Below are positions 44,432 to 56,558 of a DNA stretch of 64,000 nt, in pieces. This DNA is from Pirellulales bacterium. GTDB taxonomy: Bacteria; Planctomycetota; Planctomycetia; Pirellulales; Thermoguttaceae. The position numbers and the translations under genes are program-made. The notes under the pieces were generated by a model. It was not told the DNA's origin. It worked only from the letters and a program-made list of their open reading frames with translations, and did no database searches. The DNA is taken from contig JAFGDS010000009.1 in assembly GCA_016931995.1 (NCBI GenBank), positions 1 through 64,000 on the forward strand, read 5' to 3'. Each line of letters begins with the position of its first letter. Positions within the stretch are counted from its first letter, which is position 1.

Positions 44432-47400
44432 ATGCCGAAAAGACAGAGAAGGGAGAGTAGGAAGATTTTGACGGCGAGCCCATCAATCTGGGTCCGCAAA
44501 CGGGGGGCAGTCCCATCGGGTTGGCGACACGATCGAGCCGGGTTCGCCACCTCCGGAACGGGATGGCCCAAAGGGGGGGCTAAATTGTTACGCGGTCGGC
44601 CCTTACGTTTCGAGCCATTGGAGCGGCGATGCCTGCTATCGCTGGGGGCGGTGGGCGACGACCTGCTTGCCCACCTAGCCGGGCAGGGCAATCAGACCAC
44701 CTTTTCGCAGAGCCGCGCTCCCACGGTGGCGATGGATGCGGACGGCGATTTCGTGGTCGTTTGGGCCGACAGCGCCGCCGACGGCAGCGGTTACGGCGTG
44801 TACGGCCAGCGTTTCGATCCGGCGGGGTCGCCGCAGGGCGACGCCTTTCGGGTCAACGGCATGACGCTCTCCCCGCAGACGCTTCCGTCCGTTGCCATGG
44901 ACCCGGACGGCGATTTCGTGGTGAGCTGGTCGAGCCTGTTGCAGGACGGGAGCCTTTACGGCGTGTACGCGCGCCGCTACAACGCGGCGGGCGAGCCGCA
45001 AGGCGGCGAGTTCCGCGTCAACCAGCACACGGCCGGCAACCAGGACTTCTCGGCCGTGGCCATGGATGCCCAGGGCGACTTCGTCGTTGCGTGGGTCAGC
45101 CAGGACCAGGACGGCGACCGCGCCGGCATCTTCGCGCGGCGCTACGACGCCGCTGGATCGGCGCTGGGCGACGAGTTCCAAGTCAACACAACGACCTCGG
45201 ACAACCAGCGTTGGCCCACCGTCGCCATGGACGCCGTGGGCAACTTCGTGGTGGCGTGGACCAGCCAGGCGCAGGACGGCAGCGGCGGCGGCATCTTCGC
45301 CCAGCGCTATTACGTGGACGGCGCTCCGCTGGGCGAGGAGTTTTGCGTCAATACGACCACGACGGGCAACCAACAGTACGTCTCGGCGGCATTCGATCTG
45401 GACGGAACGATTTTCGTCTGGCAGAGCTACGACGCGGCTGGTTCAACCTGGAACGTCTGTTCGCGGCGGTACGATCTTGACGGCGCGCCCGTCGGCGACG
45501 AAGTCCTCTTGGGCGAAGGTCGCCACGCGAGCGTCACCAAGACGCCCGGCGGCGACTATGCCGTCGCCTGGGAGACGTTCGATCCCGCGAGGGTCGAGCC
45601 GTCGTCGATCCACGTGCGGCATTTCGACCCCTTCGGGTTGGCCGACGGCGAACCGGTGCGGATCACCAATCAGTTGGGCACCAATCAGTTCGGCCCGGCC
45701 GTGGCCTCCGACGGCGACCGGCTCGTGCTCATGTGGACCAACGACACAACGCTGGGCAACGGGCTCGACGTGCGGGCGGTGACGATGACGGTCACGCCCG
45801 CCCAACCGCGCAACCACGCGCCCTATTTCGCGCCGATCGCCGATCGAGAGATCGACGAGGGCCAGACGCTCTCGCTTGTCGCCTCCGCGACCGACCCGGA
45901 CGATCCGACGGCCGCGCTGACCTACAGCCTCGCGCCGGGCGCGCCGGAGGGCGCCGCGATCGACCCAGCCACCGGCGCGTTCCAATGGACTCCCAGCGAG
46001 GCGCAGGGGCCGGGCACGTTCATCGTGACGGTTCGGGCAACCGACGAGGGCGCGCCGCCGCTCACCGGCGCGACGACGTTCCGCGTCACGGTGCGCGAGG
46101 TGAACTCGCCGCCCGTGGTCGATCCAATCGAAGATCAATCCATCGACGAGGGCGCCACCCTCTCGCTCGTCATCCCGGCGAGCGATCCGGACTTGCCGCC
46201 GGGAACGCTCACGTTCGCGTTGGCTCCCGATGCGCCCGAGGGAGCGCGGCTCGACGCGGCGACGGGGGAGTTCGCGTGGACGCCCAACGAGTCGCAGGGC
46301 CCCGGCGATTACGTCATCGCCTTCACCGTGACGGACGACGGCAGCCCGCCCTTGGCCGTCGAGGGCTCCTTCGTTGTTATTATCCGCGAGGTCAACGAGC
46401 CGCCCGCGCTCGATTCCATCGAAGACCAGACGATTGATCTCGGCCAGACGCTGGCGATTACCGCCGTGGCCCATGACGTGGACTTGCCCCCCAATGCACT
46501 AATCTTCAATCTGGTCGATCCGCCGGCCGGCGCGTCGATCGATCCCGTCACGGGCGAGCTGACCTGGACGCCCACCGCCGAGCAGGGCGCGGGCGAGTAT
46601 CCATTCACCGTCATGGTGGACGACGGCCAGGCCAGCGACGCGGCGTCGTTCCTCGTCACGGTCGAGACCCCCATCCTCGAGGCGATCGTGGATCAAACGA
46701 TCGACGAGGAACAAACGCTCTCCGTGCGGCTTGTCGGCACGCCGCCGTACGATCTGACCAGCGGCGTGACGCTGGCCCTGGCCGCCGGCGCGCCCGAGGG
46801 CATGGCGATCGACCCCGCGACGGCGATTCTCACGTGGACGCCCACCGAATCGCAGGGACCCGGCGCGTACCGCGTGACGGTTGTGGCCACCGACGCGACC
46901 GACCCGGCGGCGCGCGACACGGAGGCGTTCACGATCACCGTGAACGAAGTGAACCGGCCGCCGGAGATCGCGCCGATCGAGGACGCGACGATCGACGAAC
47001 TGGCGATCTGGACGTTTCAGGTGGTGGCGGTGGATCCGGACGTGCCGCCGAACCAGATCACGTTCGGCCTCGACGCCGGCCCGGAGGGAATGGAGATCGA
47101 CCCCGTCACCGGCGTGCTGACGTGGACGCCGGCCGAGGATCAGAGCTCCGACGTGCCGTACGAAGTGATCGTTCGGGCGACGGATGACGGCGAGCCCTCG
47201 CTCTTCTCGACCGCCACGTTCTGGATCACCGTCAACGAAGTGAACGCGCCGCCGGCGATCGCGCCGATCGCCGACCAGACGGTGGACCAAGGCCAGACGC
47301 TTACCCTCACTGTCGAAGCCACCGACCCGGACGTGCCCGCCAACGTTCTCGCGTTCAGTCTCGACGAGGCCCCCGCGGGCGCGGCGATTGACCCGATCTC

Positions 47401-50400
47401 GGGCGCGTTCGCCTGGACCGTGCCGATGGACGAGCCGGTCGGCGACCGCGACGTGGTGGTCCGCGTCATCGACGACGGCGATCCGGCCCTGTCGGCCACG
47501 GCGAGTTTCACCATCACCGTCGAGACGCCGCTCATCGACCGGCCCGACGACGTCGCGATCGACGAAGGACAAACGCTGCAGGTTGCCATCCAACCCACCG
47601 CGCCCTGGACCCTCGCCGAGCTGACGCTGAGCATCGTCGGCCTGCCGGCGGGCGCGACGTTCGACCCGGTTTCGGGCGTGTTGACCTGGGCAACCGCGGA
47701 GGAAGACGGCCCCAGCGAACGCACCCTGACCGTGCGCGCCCAAACCAGCGAGGCCGTGCCCCGCGTGGACACCGAGACGTTCACGATCCGCGTGAACGAG
47801 GTGAACCGGCCGCCCGTGCTCTCGCCCGAGGTGGTCGAAGACCAAACGATCACCGCGGGCGAGTCGATCGAGCTCCTTTTCACGGCCGCGGATCCGGATA
47901 TCCCGGCCAACGTGCTGACGTTTTCGCTGGGTGACGAGGCCCCGGACGGCGCGGAGATCGATCCGGCGACCGGCCGCTTCTTCTGGCAAACGGCGGCCGA
48001 CCAGCCGGGCACGTACCCCGTGACGGTTCGCGTCACCGACGACGCGGCCGAGCCGCTCTCCGACGAGGTGACGTTTTCGATCATCGTCGCCAATCCGAAC
48101 GCTGCCCCCGCGATCGACCCCATCGAAGACCAGACCGTGGCCGAGGGCCAGACGCTCGCGCTGACCGTGACGGCCGCGGACCCCGACGGGCCGCCCGAGA
48201 AGCTGGCGTTCAGCCTAGCCGACGGCGCGCCGCCGGGAGCCTCGATCGACGCGGTAACGGGAGCGTTTACGTGGACGCCCGACGAAGCGGACGGGCCCGG
48301 CGACCATGACGTGACGGTGTGGGTCACCGACGCGGGGGCCGTTCCCGCTCAGGCGTCGATCACCTTCGTGGTCCACGTCACCGAAGTGAACCTGCCGCCC
48401 GCGCTCGATCCGGTCGGGGATCAGACGCTCGCCGAAGGCCAGTCGCTCGACCTGACGCTCGGGGCCGTCGATCCCGACGTGCCGGCCAATGCGTTGACGT
48501 TCCAACTGGACGCCGGGGCACCCGACGGGATGGCGCTCGACGCCCAGACGGGCCGGCTCACGTGGACGCCGGGTTCCTCGCACGGCGGGCAGAGCTACAC
48601 GGTGACCGCCCGCGTAACCGACAACGGCGCCCCGCCGCTGGACGACGCCGTGACGTTCCTGGTCACGGTGACGGAGTTGAACCACGCCCCGGTCGTCGAG
48701 CCGATCGCCGATCGCTCGATCGCCGAGGGCGACCTGCTCGATATCACCGTGCTGGCCACCGATGGCGACGATCCGCCCGACGCCCTCACGTTCAGCCTCG
48801 ATCCCGGCGCGCCGGCCGGCGCGACGATCGACGCCGCCTCGGGCATGCTGCTTTGGCAAACCGGCGAGGCGGACGGGCCCGGCACGTATTCGTTCACCGT
48901 CCGCGCCACCGACGACGGCGCGCCAAATCTTAGCGGCACGACCACGTTCCTCGTCCACGTCGAGGAGGTGAACGAGGCCCCGGCGCTCGAGCCCCTCGCC
49001 GATCGCTCGGTTGCCGAGGGCGAAACCGTCGCCTTCACGGCGGCGGCCGCGGATCCCGACGATCCGCCCAATGCCCTGATCTTCAGTCTCGACCCCGGCG
49101 CGCCCGCCGGGGCCACCATCGACCCGACCACGGGCGCGTTCTCGTGGACGCCGGGCGAGTCGCACGGCCTGGGGTCTTACAGCGTCACGATTCGGGTGAC
49201 CGACGACGGCGCGCCCGCCTTATCCGACGCGGCGTCGTTCGTTATCCACGTGACCGAGGCGAACGCGGCGCCCGTCTTCCAGCCGATCGCCGATTGCTCG
49301 ATCGCCGAAGGCACGACGCTCGAACTCGTGGCCGTGGCGTTCGACGCGGACCTACCGGCCAACCAACTCACCTATTCCCTGGTGGAAGGACCGCCCGGGG
49401 CCACTATCCACCCCCGGACCGGTCTCGTCCGTTGGTCCACCGCCAAGGGCGACGCCCCGGCCGCGCGCCGCTTCACGCTCCGCGCGACCGACGACGGCGA
49501 CCCCGCGCTAGCCGACGAGGTCTCTTTCCTCGTCACCGTGGTCGACGCCAGCGAGGCGCCGAAACTGTTTTCCTTGCTGACGCGCGTCGCGGCCGAGCAC
49601 GAACCGTTTTCGTGCGCGATTCCGTGGTCCGATCCCGAAGGGCCCACCACGCCGGTCACGTTCCGCCTCGAGCCCGGCGGGCCGGAGGGCGCCACGATCG
49701 ACGCCGCCACCGGCGAGTTCCGCTGGACGCCCGGCGAGGAACACGGCGGCCTGACGCACGCCTTCACCATCTCGATGTTCAGGGACGCCGCGCCCCATCA
49801 GGTGGTCCAAACCCTGCTGCGGGTTCGCGTCAACGAGCGCAACGCATCGCCGGTCCTTGCGGTCATCGCGGACCAGACGCTTGTCGAGGGCGATTCGCTC
49901 GCGCTTGAGGCCGTCGCGACGGACGAGGACGTGCCGGCCGACCTCTTGACCTACTCGCTGGCCGCCGGCGCGCCGGAGGGCATGACCGTGGATCGTCGAA
50001 CCGGCCACGTCGCGTGGACGCCCGGACCCGGCCAAGGGCCTGGCGAGTACGCCGTCACGCTCGAAGTGGCCGACAGCGGTTGGCCCGCGGGCCGCGACGC
50101 GCGGTCCTTCACCGTGACGATCGTCGCGGCGGCGCCCGGCGACGCGGCCGCCGCGCCCCCGTCGGCGCCGCCGATCGAGCCCCTCGCGGATGCCGGTTCG
50201 GCGGAGACTTCGCCCTCCCTGTCTGCCGGCGCGCGCGCCCTGGCCGGCAATGCCGGCTCGACCGCGGAACAAGCCGGCGACGGCGTCTCGCGGCGCGGCT
50301 ATTTCGGACCGCTGCCGACGACGCCCCTGGTCGCGCCGCGCCGGCCTCTTCGCCTATTGCCGGCCCCGATCGTTGACCTGCTCTTGGTCCGCGGCGCGCT

Positions 50401-50404
50401 TTAG
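44432..50404 (+). CDS. Giant secreted protein with LEPR-XLL-type leader and about 15 cadherin/Ig-like repeats
   Basis: This 1990-residue protein begins with a basic segment and the planctomycete motif LRFEPLERRCLLS (residues 58 to 70), the hallmark of large surface or secreted proteins (LEPR-XLL domain). Residues about 85 to 400 hold repeated VAMDADGDFVVVWADS-like units (four to five copies), suggestive of a beta-propeller or FG-GAP-type fold. Residues about 455 to 1890 hold about fifteen units of about 93 residues, each starting with a PxxxPIEDQTIDEGQTLSL-type strand and containing ASDPDLPPxxLTFSL and IDPxTGxFxWTP. This is the pattern of He_PIG/cadherin-like Ig domains. Strong sequence similarity between units indicates duplication. 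A likely adhesin or matrix protein; the C-terminal 100 residues have no anchor that I recognise. Confidence 0.88.
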   Translation: MPKRQRRESRKILTASPSIWVRKRGAVPSGWRHDRAGFATSGTGWPKGGAKLLRGRPLRFEPLERRCLLSLGAVGDDLLAHLAGQGNQTTFSQSRAPTVAMDADGDFVVVWADSAADGSGYGVYGQRFDPAGSPQGDAFRVNGMTLSPQTLPSVAMDPDGDFVVSWSSLLQDGSLYGVYARRYNAAGEPQGGEFRVNQHTAGNQDFSAVAMDAQGDFVVAWVSQDQDGDRAGIFARRYDAAGSALGDEFQVNTTTSDNQRWPTVAMDAVGNFVVAWTSQAQDGSGGGIFAQRYYVDGAPLGEEFCVNTTTTGNQQYVSAAFDLDGTIFVWQSYDAAGSTWNVCSRRYDLDGAPVGDEVLLGEGRHASVTKTPGGDYAVAWETFDPARVEPSSIHVRHFDPFGLADGEPVRITNQLGTNQFGPAVASDGDRLVLMWTNDTTLGNGLDVRAVTMTVTPAQPRNHAPYFAPIADREIDEGQTLSLVASATDPDDPTAALTYSLAPGAPEGAAIDPATGAFQWTPSEAQGPGTFIVTVRATDEGAPPLTGATTFRVTVREVNSPPVVDPIEDQSIDEGATLSLVIPASDPDLPPGTLTFALAPDAPEGARLDAATGEFAWTPNESQGPGDYVIAFTVTDDGSPPLAVEGSFVVIIREVNEPPALDSIEDQTIDLGQTLAITAVAHDVDLPPNALIFNLVDPPAGASIDPVTGELTWTPTAEQGAGEYPFTVMVDDGQASDAASFLVTVETPILEAIVDQTIDEEQTLSVRLVGTPPYDLTSGVTLALAAGAPEGMAIDPATAILTWTPTESQGPGAYRVTVVATDATDPAARDTEAFTITVNEVNRPPEIAPIEDATIDELAIWTFQVVAVDPDVPPNQITFGLDAGPEGMEIDPVTGVLTWTPAEDQSSDVPYEVIVRATDDGEPSLFSTATFWITVNEVNAPPAIAPIADQTVDQGQTLTLTVEATDPDVPANVLAFSLDEAPAGAAIDPISGAFAWTVPMDEPVGDRDVVVRVIDDGDPALSATASFTITVETPLIDRPDDVAIDEGQTLQVAIQPTAPWTLAELTLSIVGLPAGATFDPVSGVLTWATAEEDGPSERTLTVRAQTSEAVPRVDTETFTIRVNEVNRPPVLSPEVVEDQTITAGESIELLFTAADPDIPANVLTFSLGDEAPDGAEIDPATGRFFWQTAADQPGTYPVTVRVTDDAAEPLSDEVTFSIIVANPNAAPAIDPIEDQTVAEGQTLALTVTAADPDGPPEKLAFSLADGAPPGASIDAVTGAFTWTPDEADGPGDHDVTVWVTDAGAVPAQASITFVVHVTEVNLPPALDPVGDQTLAEGQSLDLTLGAVDPDVPANALTFQLDAGAPDGMALDAQTGRLTWTPGSSHGGQSYTVTARVTDNGAPPLDDAVTFLVTVTELNHAPVVEPIADRSIAEGDLLDITVLATDGDDPPDALTFSLDPGAPAGATIDAASGMLLWQTGEADGPGTYSFTVRATDDGAPNLSGTTTFLVHVEEVNEAPALEPLADRSVAEGETVAFTAAAADPDDPPNALIFSLDPGAPAGATIDPTTGAFSWTPGESHGLGSYSVTIRVTDDGAPALSDAASFVIHVTEANAAPVFQPIADCSIAEGTTLELVAVAFDADLPANQLTYSLVEGPPGATIHPRTGLVRWSTAKGDAPAARRFTLRATDDGDPALADEVSFLVTVVDASEAPKLFSLLTRVAAEHEPFSCAIPWSDPEGPTTPVTFRLEPGGPEGATIDAATGEFRWTPGEEHGGLTHAFTISMFRDAAPHQVVQTLLRVRVNERNASPVLAVIADQTLVEGDSLALEAVATDEDVPADLLTYSLAAGAPEGMTVDRRTGHVAWTPGPGQGPGEYAVTLEVADSGWPAGRDARSFTVTIVAAAPGDAAAAPPSAPPIEPLADAGSAETSPSLSAGARALAGNAGSTAEQAGDGVSRRGYFGPLPTTPLVAPRRPLRLLPAPIVDLLLVRGAL

Positions 50405-50411
50405 AGCGCCT

Positions 50412-50750
50412 TTAGCGAGACCACGAGCCGCGGCGCGACTTGGCTTCCCACGGCGGAAGGCCCGACCCGTCGGGCGACTCCTCGAAGATAACCGACGGCT
50501 CGATGTTCTCCGTGTTCGACATGGGCGCCACCCGCTCGGAGATCACCTCGCCCTCGACCACGTCGCCCGAGATGGATTCCATCGAAGAGCCGGAGAGGAT
50601 GGAGCCCGCGCGGGCGTCCGGATCGCAAGAGTCGCCGCAACCGCCGGTGAAGGTCGGTCCGCAGTCGTCGTAAGGGTGGGCGCACATCGTGCAACCGGTT
50701 GTCCCGGCCGCCAGTCCCATTGCCGCGAGGAGAATAAGGGCGCGACCCAT
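50412..50750 (-). CDS. Small planctomycete lipoprotein with Cys-rich head
   Basis: This 112-residue protein has a signal peptide with lipobox AGTTGC, followed by CTMCAHPYDDCGPTFTGGCGDSCDPD. Small lipoproteins with this CTMC-PYD-CGPxF head recur in planctomycetes. The C-terminal half is acidic and disordered. The ATG at 50750 has GGGGGAG 8 bases upstream. It converges with the giant protein gene with 7 bases between their stops. Confidence 0.75.
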   Translation of the reverse strand: MGRALILLAAMGLAAGTTGCTMCAHPYDDCGPTFTGGCGDSCDPDARAGSILSGSSMESISGDVVEGEVISERVAPMSNTENIEPSVIFEESPDGSGLPPWEAKSRRGSWSR

Positions 50751-51438
50751 GAGAAACACTCCCCCGGCTTTGGCCCGGAAAGAGCCTTTCGCCGGCGCTA
50801 TGGTTGGTGATGAGAAATCGAGTCCACGGTATTGTCGGCCGCAAAGCTTTCCCAATCCGCATCTTTTTACACAAGACGATGCAAAAACCGGCCAGTGGCA
50901 GGGGACATCACGAGAATTGTTCAATCCAGTTATCGCATACTACCCATCTTCTCGTTAACGGCGAAATCCAGTGGACCGCTACGGTTTCTTTCCTCTATTC
51001 CTTTGATTGCGGCCAATCATGGCCGCCTGTATGTGCAGGCTCCGGCGACAACCGTGAAGAGGAACCCATAAACCCCGCGGTACGCCTTCCCGGCGGCGTG
51101 CCAGCCCCGGCACCGTCGCCTCTGCGCCTCCGCGGCTCCGCGCGAGCATTGTTTGAATTGATTTTCTCGCGCGGAGACGCGGAGACGCAGAGTGGGATGA
51201 AGGCACAAAGTATGGCTGGTATAAGAAGAAGGGCAGGTTAGATAAACAGTGATGATCGAGTTGTTAATTCCGATCACGTAGGTGGCGGGTTGTTTTGAAA
51301 ATTTGCCGGTTATTCCTGTTGTAGCGGCAAGAATTGGCCGATTACGCAGTGTACAGCGAACAACCGTTCGGACGCCGCGCCGCCAACGCGCCGCCGGCGG
51401 CCGGATTTTGGAGGAAAACCCTGGTGGTGGACAAGGCT
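50751..51438. other. Intergenic region between the small lipoprotein and the BBP7 barrel
   Basis: No supported gene. It carries an inverted repeat of the CGGAGACGCGGAGACGC family (about 51118 to 51192) and otherwise unremarkable sequence. It must contain the promoters of both flanking divergent genes, but no clear boxes are seen. Confidence 0.5.
51118..51192. repeat. CTCCGCGGCTCCGCGCGAG / CTCGCGCGGAGACGCGGAG inverted repeat
   Basis: Two arms of about 25 bases (GCCTCTGCGCCTCCGCGGCT and CGCGGAGACGCGGAGACGCA) face each other over about 25 bases. It is related to the 33369 to 33441 element by the GGAGACACGGAGG-like core. Confidence 0.7.
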
Positions 51439-52854
51439 ATGAGACGCACTTCGATCTGTCTTGCGGTCGTCGCCGTGCTCCTTGTTAATACGGCGCGGGG
51501 CCAGATGCCGCTTCCGAGTGGGGAATACATCCTGCCGGGCAGCCAGCCGACCTTGTCTCCCACGCCACCCGCACCGCCGCAGACGCAGGCGGACCTCGTA
51601 CCCCAGCCCGACCCCATGGCCGGCGCGGCCGAAAACGTCTGGTCGCAGCCGCAAGAGTACATCCCCTCGCCCACCCCGGAGCCCGCCCTCCGCGAGGCCA
51701 ACGGCCTGGGCCCCTGCTGCGAGCGGACCGGCGAGGGCTACTGCTGCCCGAGGGATTGGTACTTCGTCCAGGGCATCCGCGTGATGAATCATCCGAAGCC
51801 CCGCGGCGTCTCCATCGGGCAGCGCGGGGCCATCGTCGAGGCCTACAACGGCATCACGTACGTGGACGTCTACCGCCAGAACACGAATCTGAACACGCGG
51901 TGCGCGGTGTTTGAGCCCAGCGGCGGCTACGAAGGCACCGTGGGCCACTACCTCGGCCGCGACTCGGACAACCGCGATCAGTACATCGAATTCACCTACT
52001 ACGGCCTGCACGCCTGGCAAGGCGGCGCCGTGACCGTGGCCGACGAGGACGCTATTGCCCAGAGCACCACGCTCTGGCCAAACTCCGATAGGCTTAGTGG
52101 CAGCGAGGCACTGCTCTCGGGCAATCTCTTCAGCGCGTTCAACGCCGGCGTGGGCGGCTTCAACCGGGCGGATCGACAGGAAATCAACTACGCGTCGGAG
52201 TGGAACAACTTTGAGTTGAACCTCCGCATCGCGCCGCGGGACCGCCGCGACCGGCTCATCCTCGAGCCCAGCGGACGGTGGCGCCGCGAGGGACAGGACA
52301 ACTGCCGCGTCTCCTGGTTGGGCGGCGTGCGGGGGATCTCGCTCGACGAGAACTTCCGCTTCTACAGCACGGGCCACCATCTCTTCTTCAACGGCGCCAC
52401 CGTCGAGGAGTACGACGTCAGCGGTCTGTACGACGTCCGCAGCCGCAACGACATGATCGGCCTGCAGTTTGGCGCCGAGGTCACCAAGCGGTACGGCCTG
52501 GCCACGTGCGGCATGAGGGCCAAAGGCGCGGTCTTTGTCAACTTCGCCGACCACTTCAGCCACATCCGCACCCTCGGCGCGAATTCCGACCCGTTATGCA
52601 CCGTCGCGGACTTCGACGTTGAAGGTCTCCCGCGGTCGCGCAACGTCGCCGGCTTGGCCGAGTTCGGGTTCCTGGCTTCGTACCAGCTTCGGCCGAACAT
52701 CGTCGCCCACGCCGCCTACGATCTGATGTGGATCTCCGGCCTGGTCCTTGCCCCGGAACAGATCCAAGCCCAACCCATCGCGCCGACCGCGATCAACACG
52801 GGCGGCACGCTCTTGATGCAGTCGGTCACCCTCGGGCTGGAGATCAACTGGTAG
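51439..52854 (+). CDS. BBP7-family outer-membrane beta-barrel protein
   Basis: This 471-residue protein has a signal peptide (ICLAVVAVLLVNTARG), a short proline-rich linker and a barrel domain. YCCPRDWYFVQGIRVMNHP opens the BBP7 region, WLGGVRGISLDENFRFYS and IGLQFGAEVTKRYG mark the middle, and it ends LGLEINW, a typical C-terminal barrel strand with aromatic residue. BBP7 is a planctomycete-specific family thought to sit in the outer membrane. Met at 51439 puts the signal peptide at the N-terminus. Substrate or pore properties are not known. Confidence 0.85.
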   Translation: MRRTSICLAVVAVLLVNTARGQMPLPSGEYILPGSQPTLSPTPPAPPQTQADLVPQPDPMAGAAENVWSQPQEYIPSPTPEPALREANGLGPCCERTGEGYCCPRDWYFVQGIRVMNHPKPRGVSIGQRGAIVEAYNGITYVDVYRQNTNLNTRCAVFEPSGGYEGTVGHYLGRDSDNRDQYIEFTYYGLHAWQGGAVTVADEDAIAQSTTLWPNSDRLSGSEALLSGNLFSAFNAGVGGFNRADRQEINYASEWNNFELNLRIAPRDRRDRLILEPSGRWRREGQDNCRVSWLGGVRGISLDENFRFYSTGHHLFFNGATVEEYDVSGLYDVRSRNDMIGLQFGAEVTKRYGLATCGMRAKGAVFVNFADHFSHIRTLGANSDPLCTVADFDVEGLPRSRNVAGLAEFGFLASYQLRPNIVAHAAYDLMWISGLVLAPEQIQAQPIAPTAINTGGTLLMQSVTLGLEINW

Positions 52855-53000
52855 CCCCGTGGAGTGCGGCGACTTGTCGCCGCCAGGCGCCACTGCTGGC
52901 TCGTCCAGCAGTGCGTAATGCGGCCGGCTTGCCACGGCCGGGCCCATGGGGGACAATGCCCTTTGTGTGGGGGGCATTGACTCCAGCGAAGGGCGCCGCC

Positions 53001-55343
<2,343 letters not shown>

Positions 55344-55430
55344 GTCGTATAACGTGTCGGGCGCCATGTCCACGCAATTCCCGGACACCCTCCGCAAAAG
55401 CTATCGGGCCACCCGCTAACTGGCATGATT

Positions 55431-55500
55431 GTCATTCTGAGCGCAGCGAAGAATCTCTCGTGATTCGTGGACGAGATCCTTCGCTGCGCTCAGGATGACT
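55431..55500. repeat. GCGAAGAATCTC inverted repeat, copy at 55 kb
   Basis: GTCATTCTGAGCGCAGCGAAG pairs with CTTCGCTGCGCTCAGGATGAC. It sits in the 231-base gap before the secretin-like gene. Confidence 0.8.
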
Positions 55501-55574
55501 CGCTTAATCCAGTCACGATGTTCTGTTACGACGCCTTACACTTCCATCCGACCTTTTTCACGAGGAGGCGCGCC

Positions 55575-56510
55575 ATGCGCAAGATCCTGCTTTGTTCGGC
55601 GTTGTTGTTGGGCGTCGTGCTGACGGCCAGGGCGTGGGCGGACGACGAGGCGACGAAGGCGCCGCTGGAGCCAACCGCCGAGACGTTCGTGCCCGTTCCG
55701 GTTCAACCGGTTCCCCCGCCGGCGGTGCAACCGGCCAAGCCGCCTGTGAGTATCGATCCGCCGCCCACCCTCGTGCCCGGCCCGCCAACGTGGACGGGGC
55801 CAACTCCCGCCGCGCCGCCGGTGTTGCAGGCGTTCGGCACGCCAACGACGCCCGACCAGCTGCGGGGCGTCACGCTCGACGTGGTCGCGGTCCTTCTGGC
55901 GGCCGGCCCGGACGGCAAGATCGCCGGCGAGCCGGCGCGGCCCGCCGGGATGGTGGCCGACCAGATCGTCGAGGCGGTGAACGAATCGAGCGACGCTCCG
56001 GACGTGCTGCCGCTGCTGGCCAAGCTCGGCGCGCTAGAGGATGTCGAGCTGTTGTACAATGTGCGACTCGCGACGCTGGTGAACCAGAAGGTGCGCGCAA
56101 CCAGCGGGAAGACGGTCCACACGGTCACGGGCGTGCAGTTGGGGCCGAGAGGGATGGCCAACAGCACGAGAGCCCAGGAGCTAGGCATTCGTCTTCAGGC
56201 GACGCCGCGGGTCGCGTCCGAAAACGCCCTACTTGTGGAACTTTCGTTCGAGGCGTCGTGCCTCGGCCCGGAGGAGGAGGGCACGACCCTTTCCACGGAC
56301 AGCGAAGGCAAGACGGTCCGCATGCCCGGCATGAACACGATCGTGATCGAGACCACCCTGGTCGCGCGCAACGGGCAAACGGTCGTCGTCCACCGCGGCC
56401 TGCGCGGGGACGGGCCGAAGACCCGGCTGCTGCTCGTTCTTGTGAAGCCGCGGCTCGATCCGGTCGAGCCGGTGCAACACTTCTTGCCCGAGCCGGTCCG
56501 AGTGCAATAG
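55575..56510 (+). CDS. Secreted protein with secretin-like C-terminal segment
   Basis: This 311-residue protein has a signal peptide and a proline-rich linker (about 25 to 80). The C-terminal half (about 190 to 300) reads ELGIRLQATPRVASENALLVELSFEAS then TIVIETTLVARNGQTVVVHRG. It resembles the beta-strand-rich N-terminal part of type II/III secretins, which carry the TxxxxTGxxVxxxxG pattern, but no complete secretin domain is present. GAGGAGG lies 7 bases before the ATG. No other secretion-system gene is near, so a stand-alone outer-membrane or periplasmic role is likely. Confidence 0.55.
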   Translation: MRKILLCSALLLGVVLTARAWADDEATKAPLEPTAETFVPVPVQPVPPPAVQPAKPPVSIDPPPTLVPGPPTWTGPTPAAPPVLQAFGTPTTPDQLRGVTLDVVAVLLAAGPDGKIAGEPARPAGMVADQIVEAVNESSDAPDVLPLLAKLGALEDVELLYNVRLATLVNQKVRATSGKTVHTVTGVQLGPRGMANSTRAQELGIRLQATPRVASENALLVELSFEASCLGPEEEGTTLSTDSEGKTVRMPGMNTIVIETTLVARNGQTVVVHRGLRGDGPKTRLLLVLVKPRLDPVEPVQHFLPEPVRVQ

Positions 56511-56558
56511 ACGACCAGAGGCGTGTGGCGAAGCCGCAAGCGGCGCCCAATTCCAACC

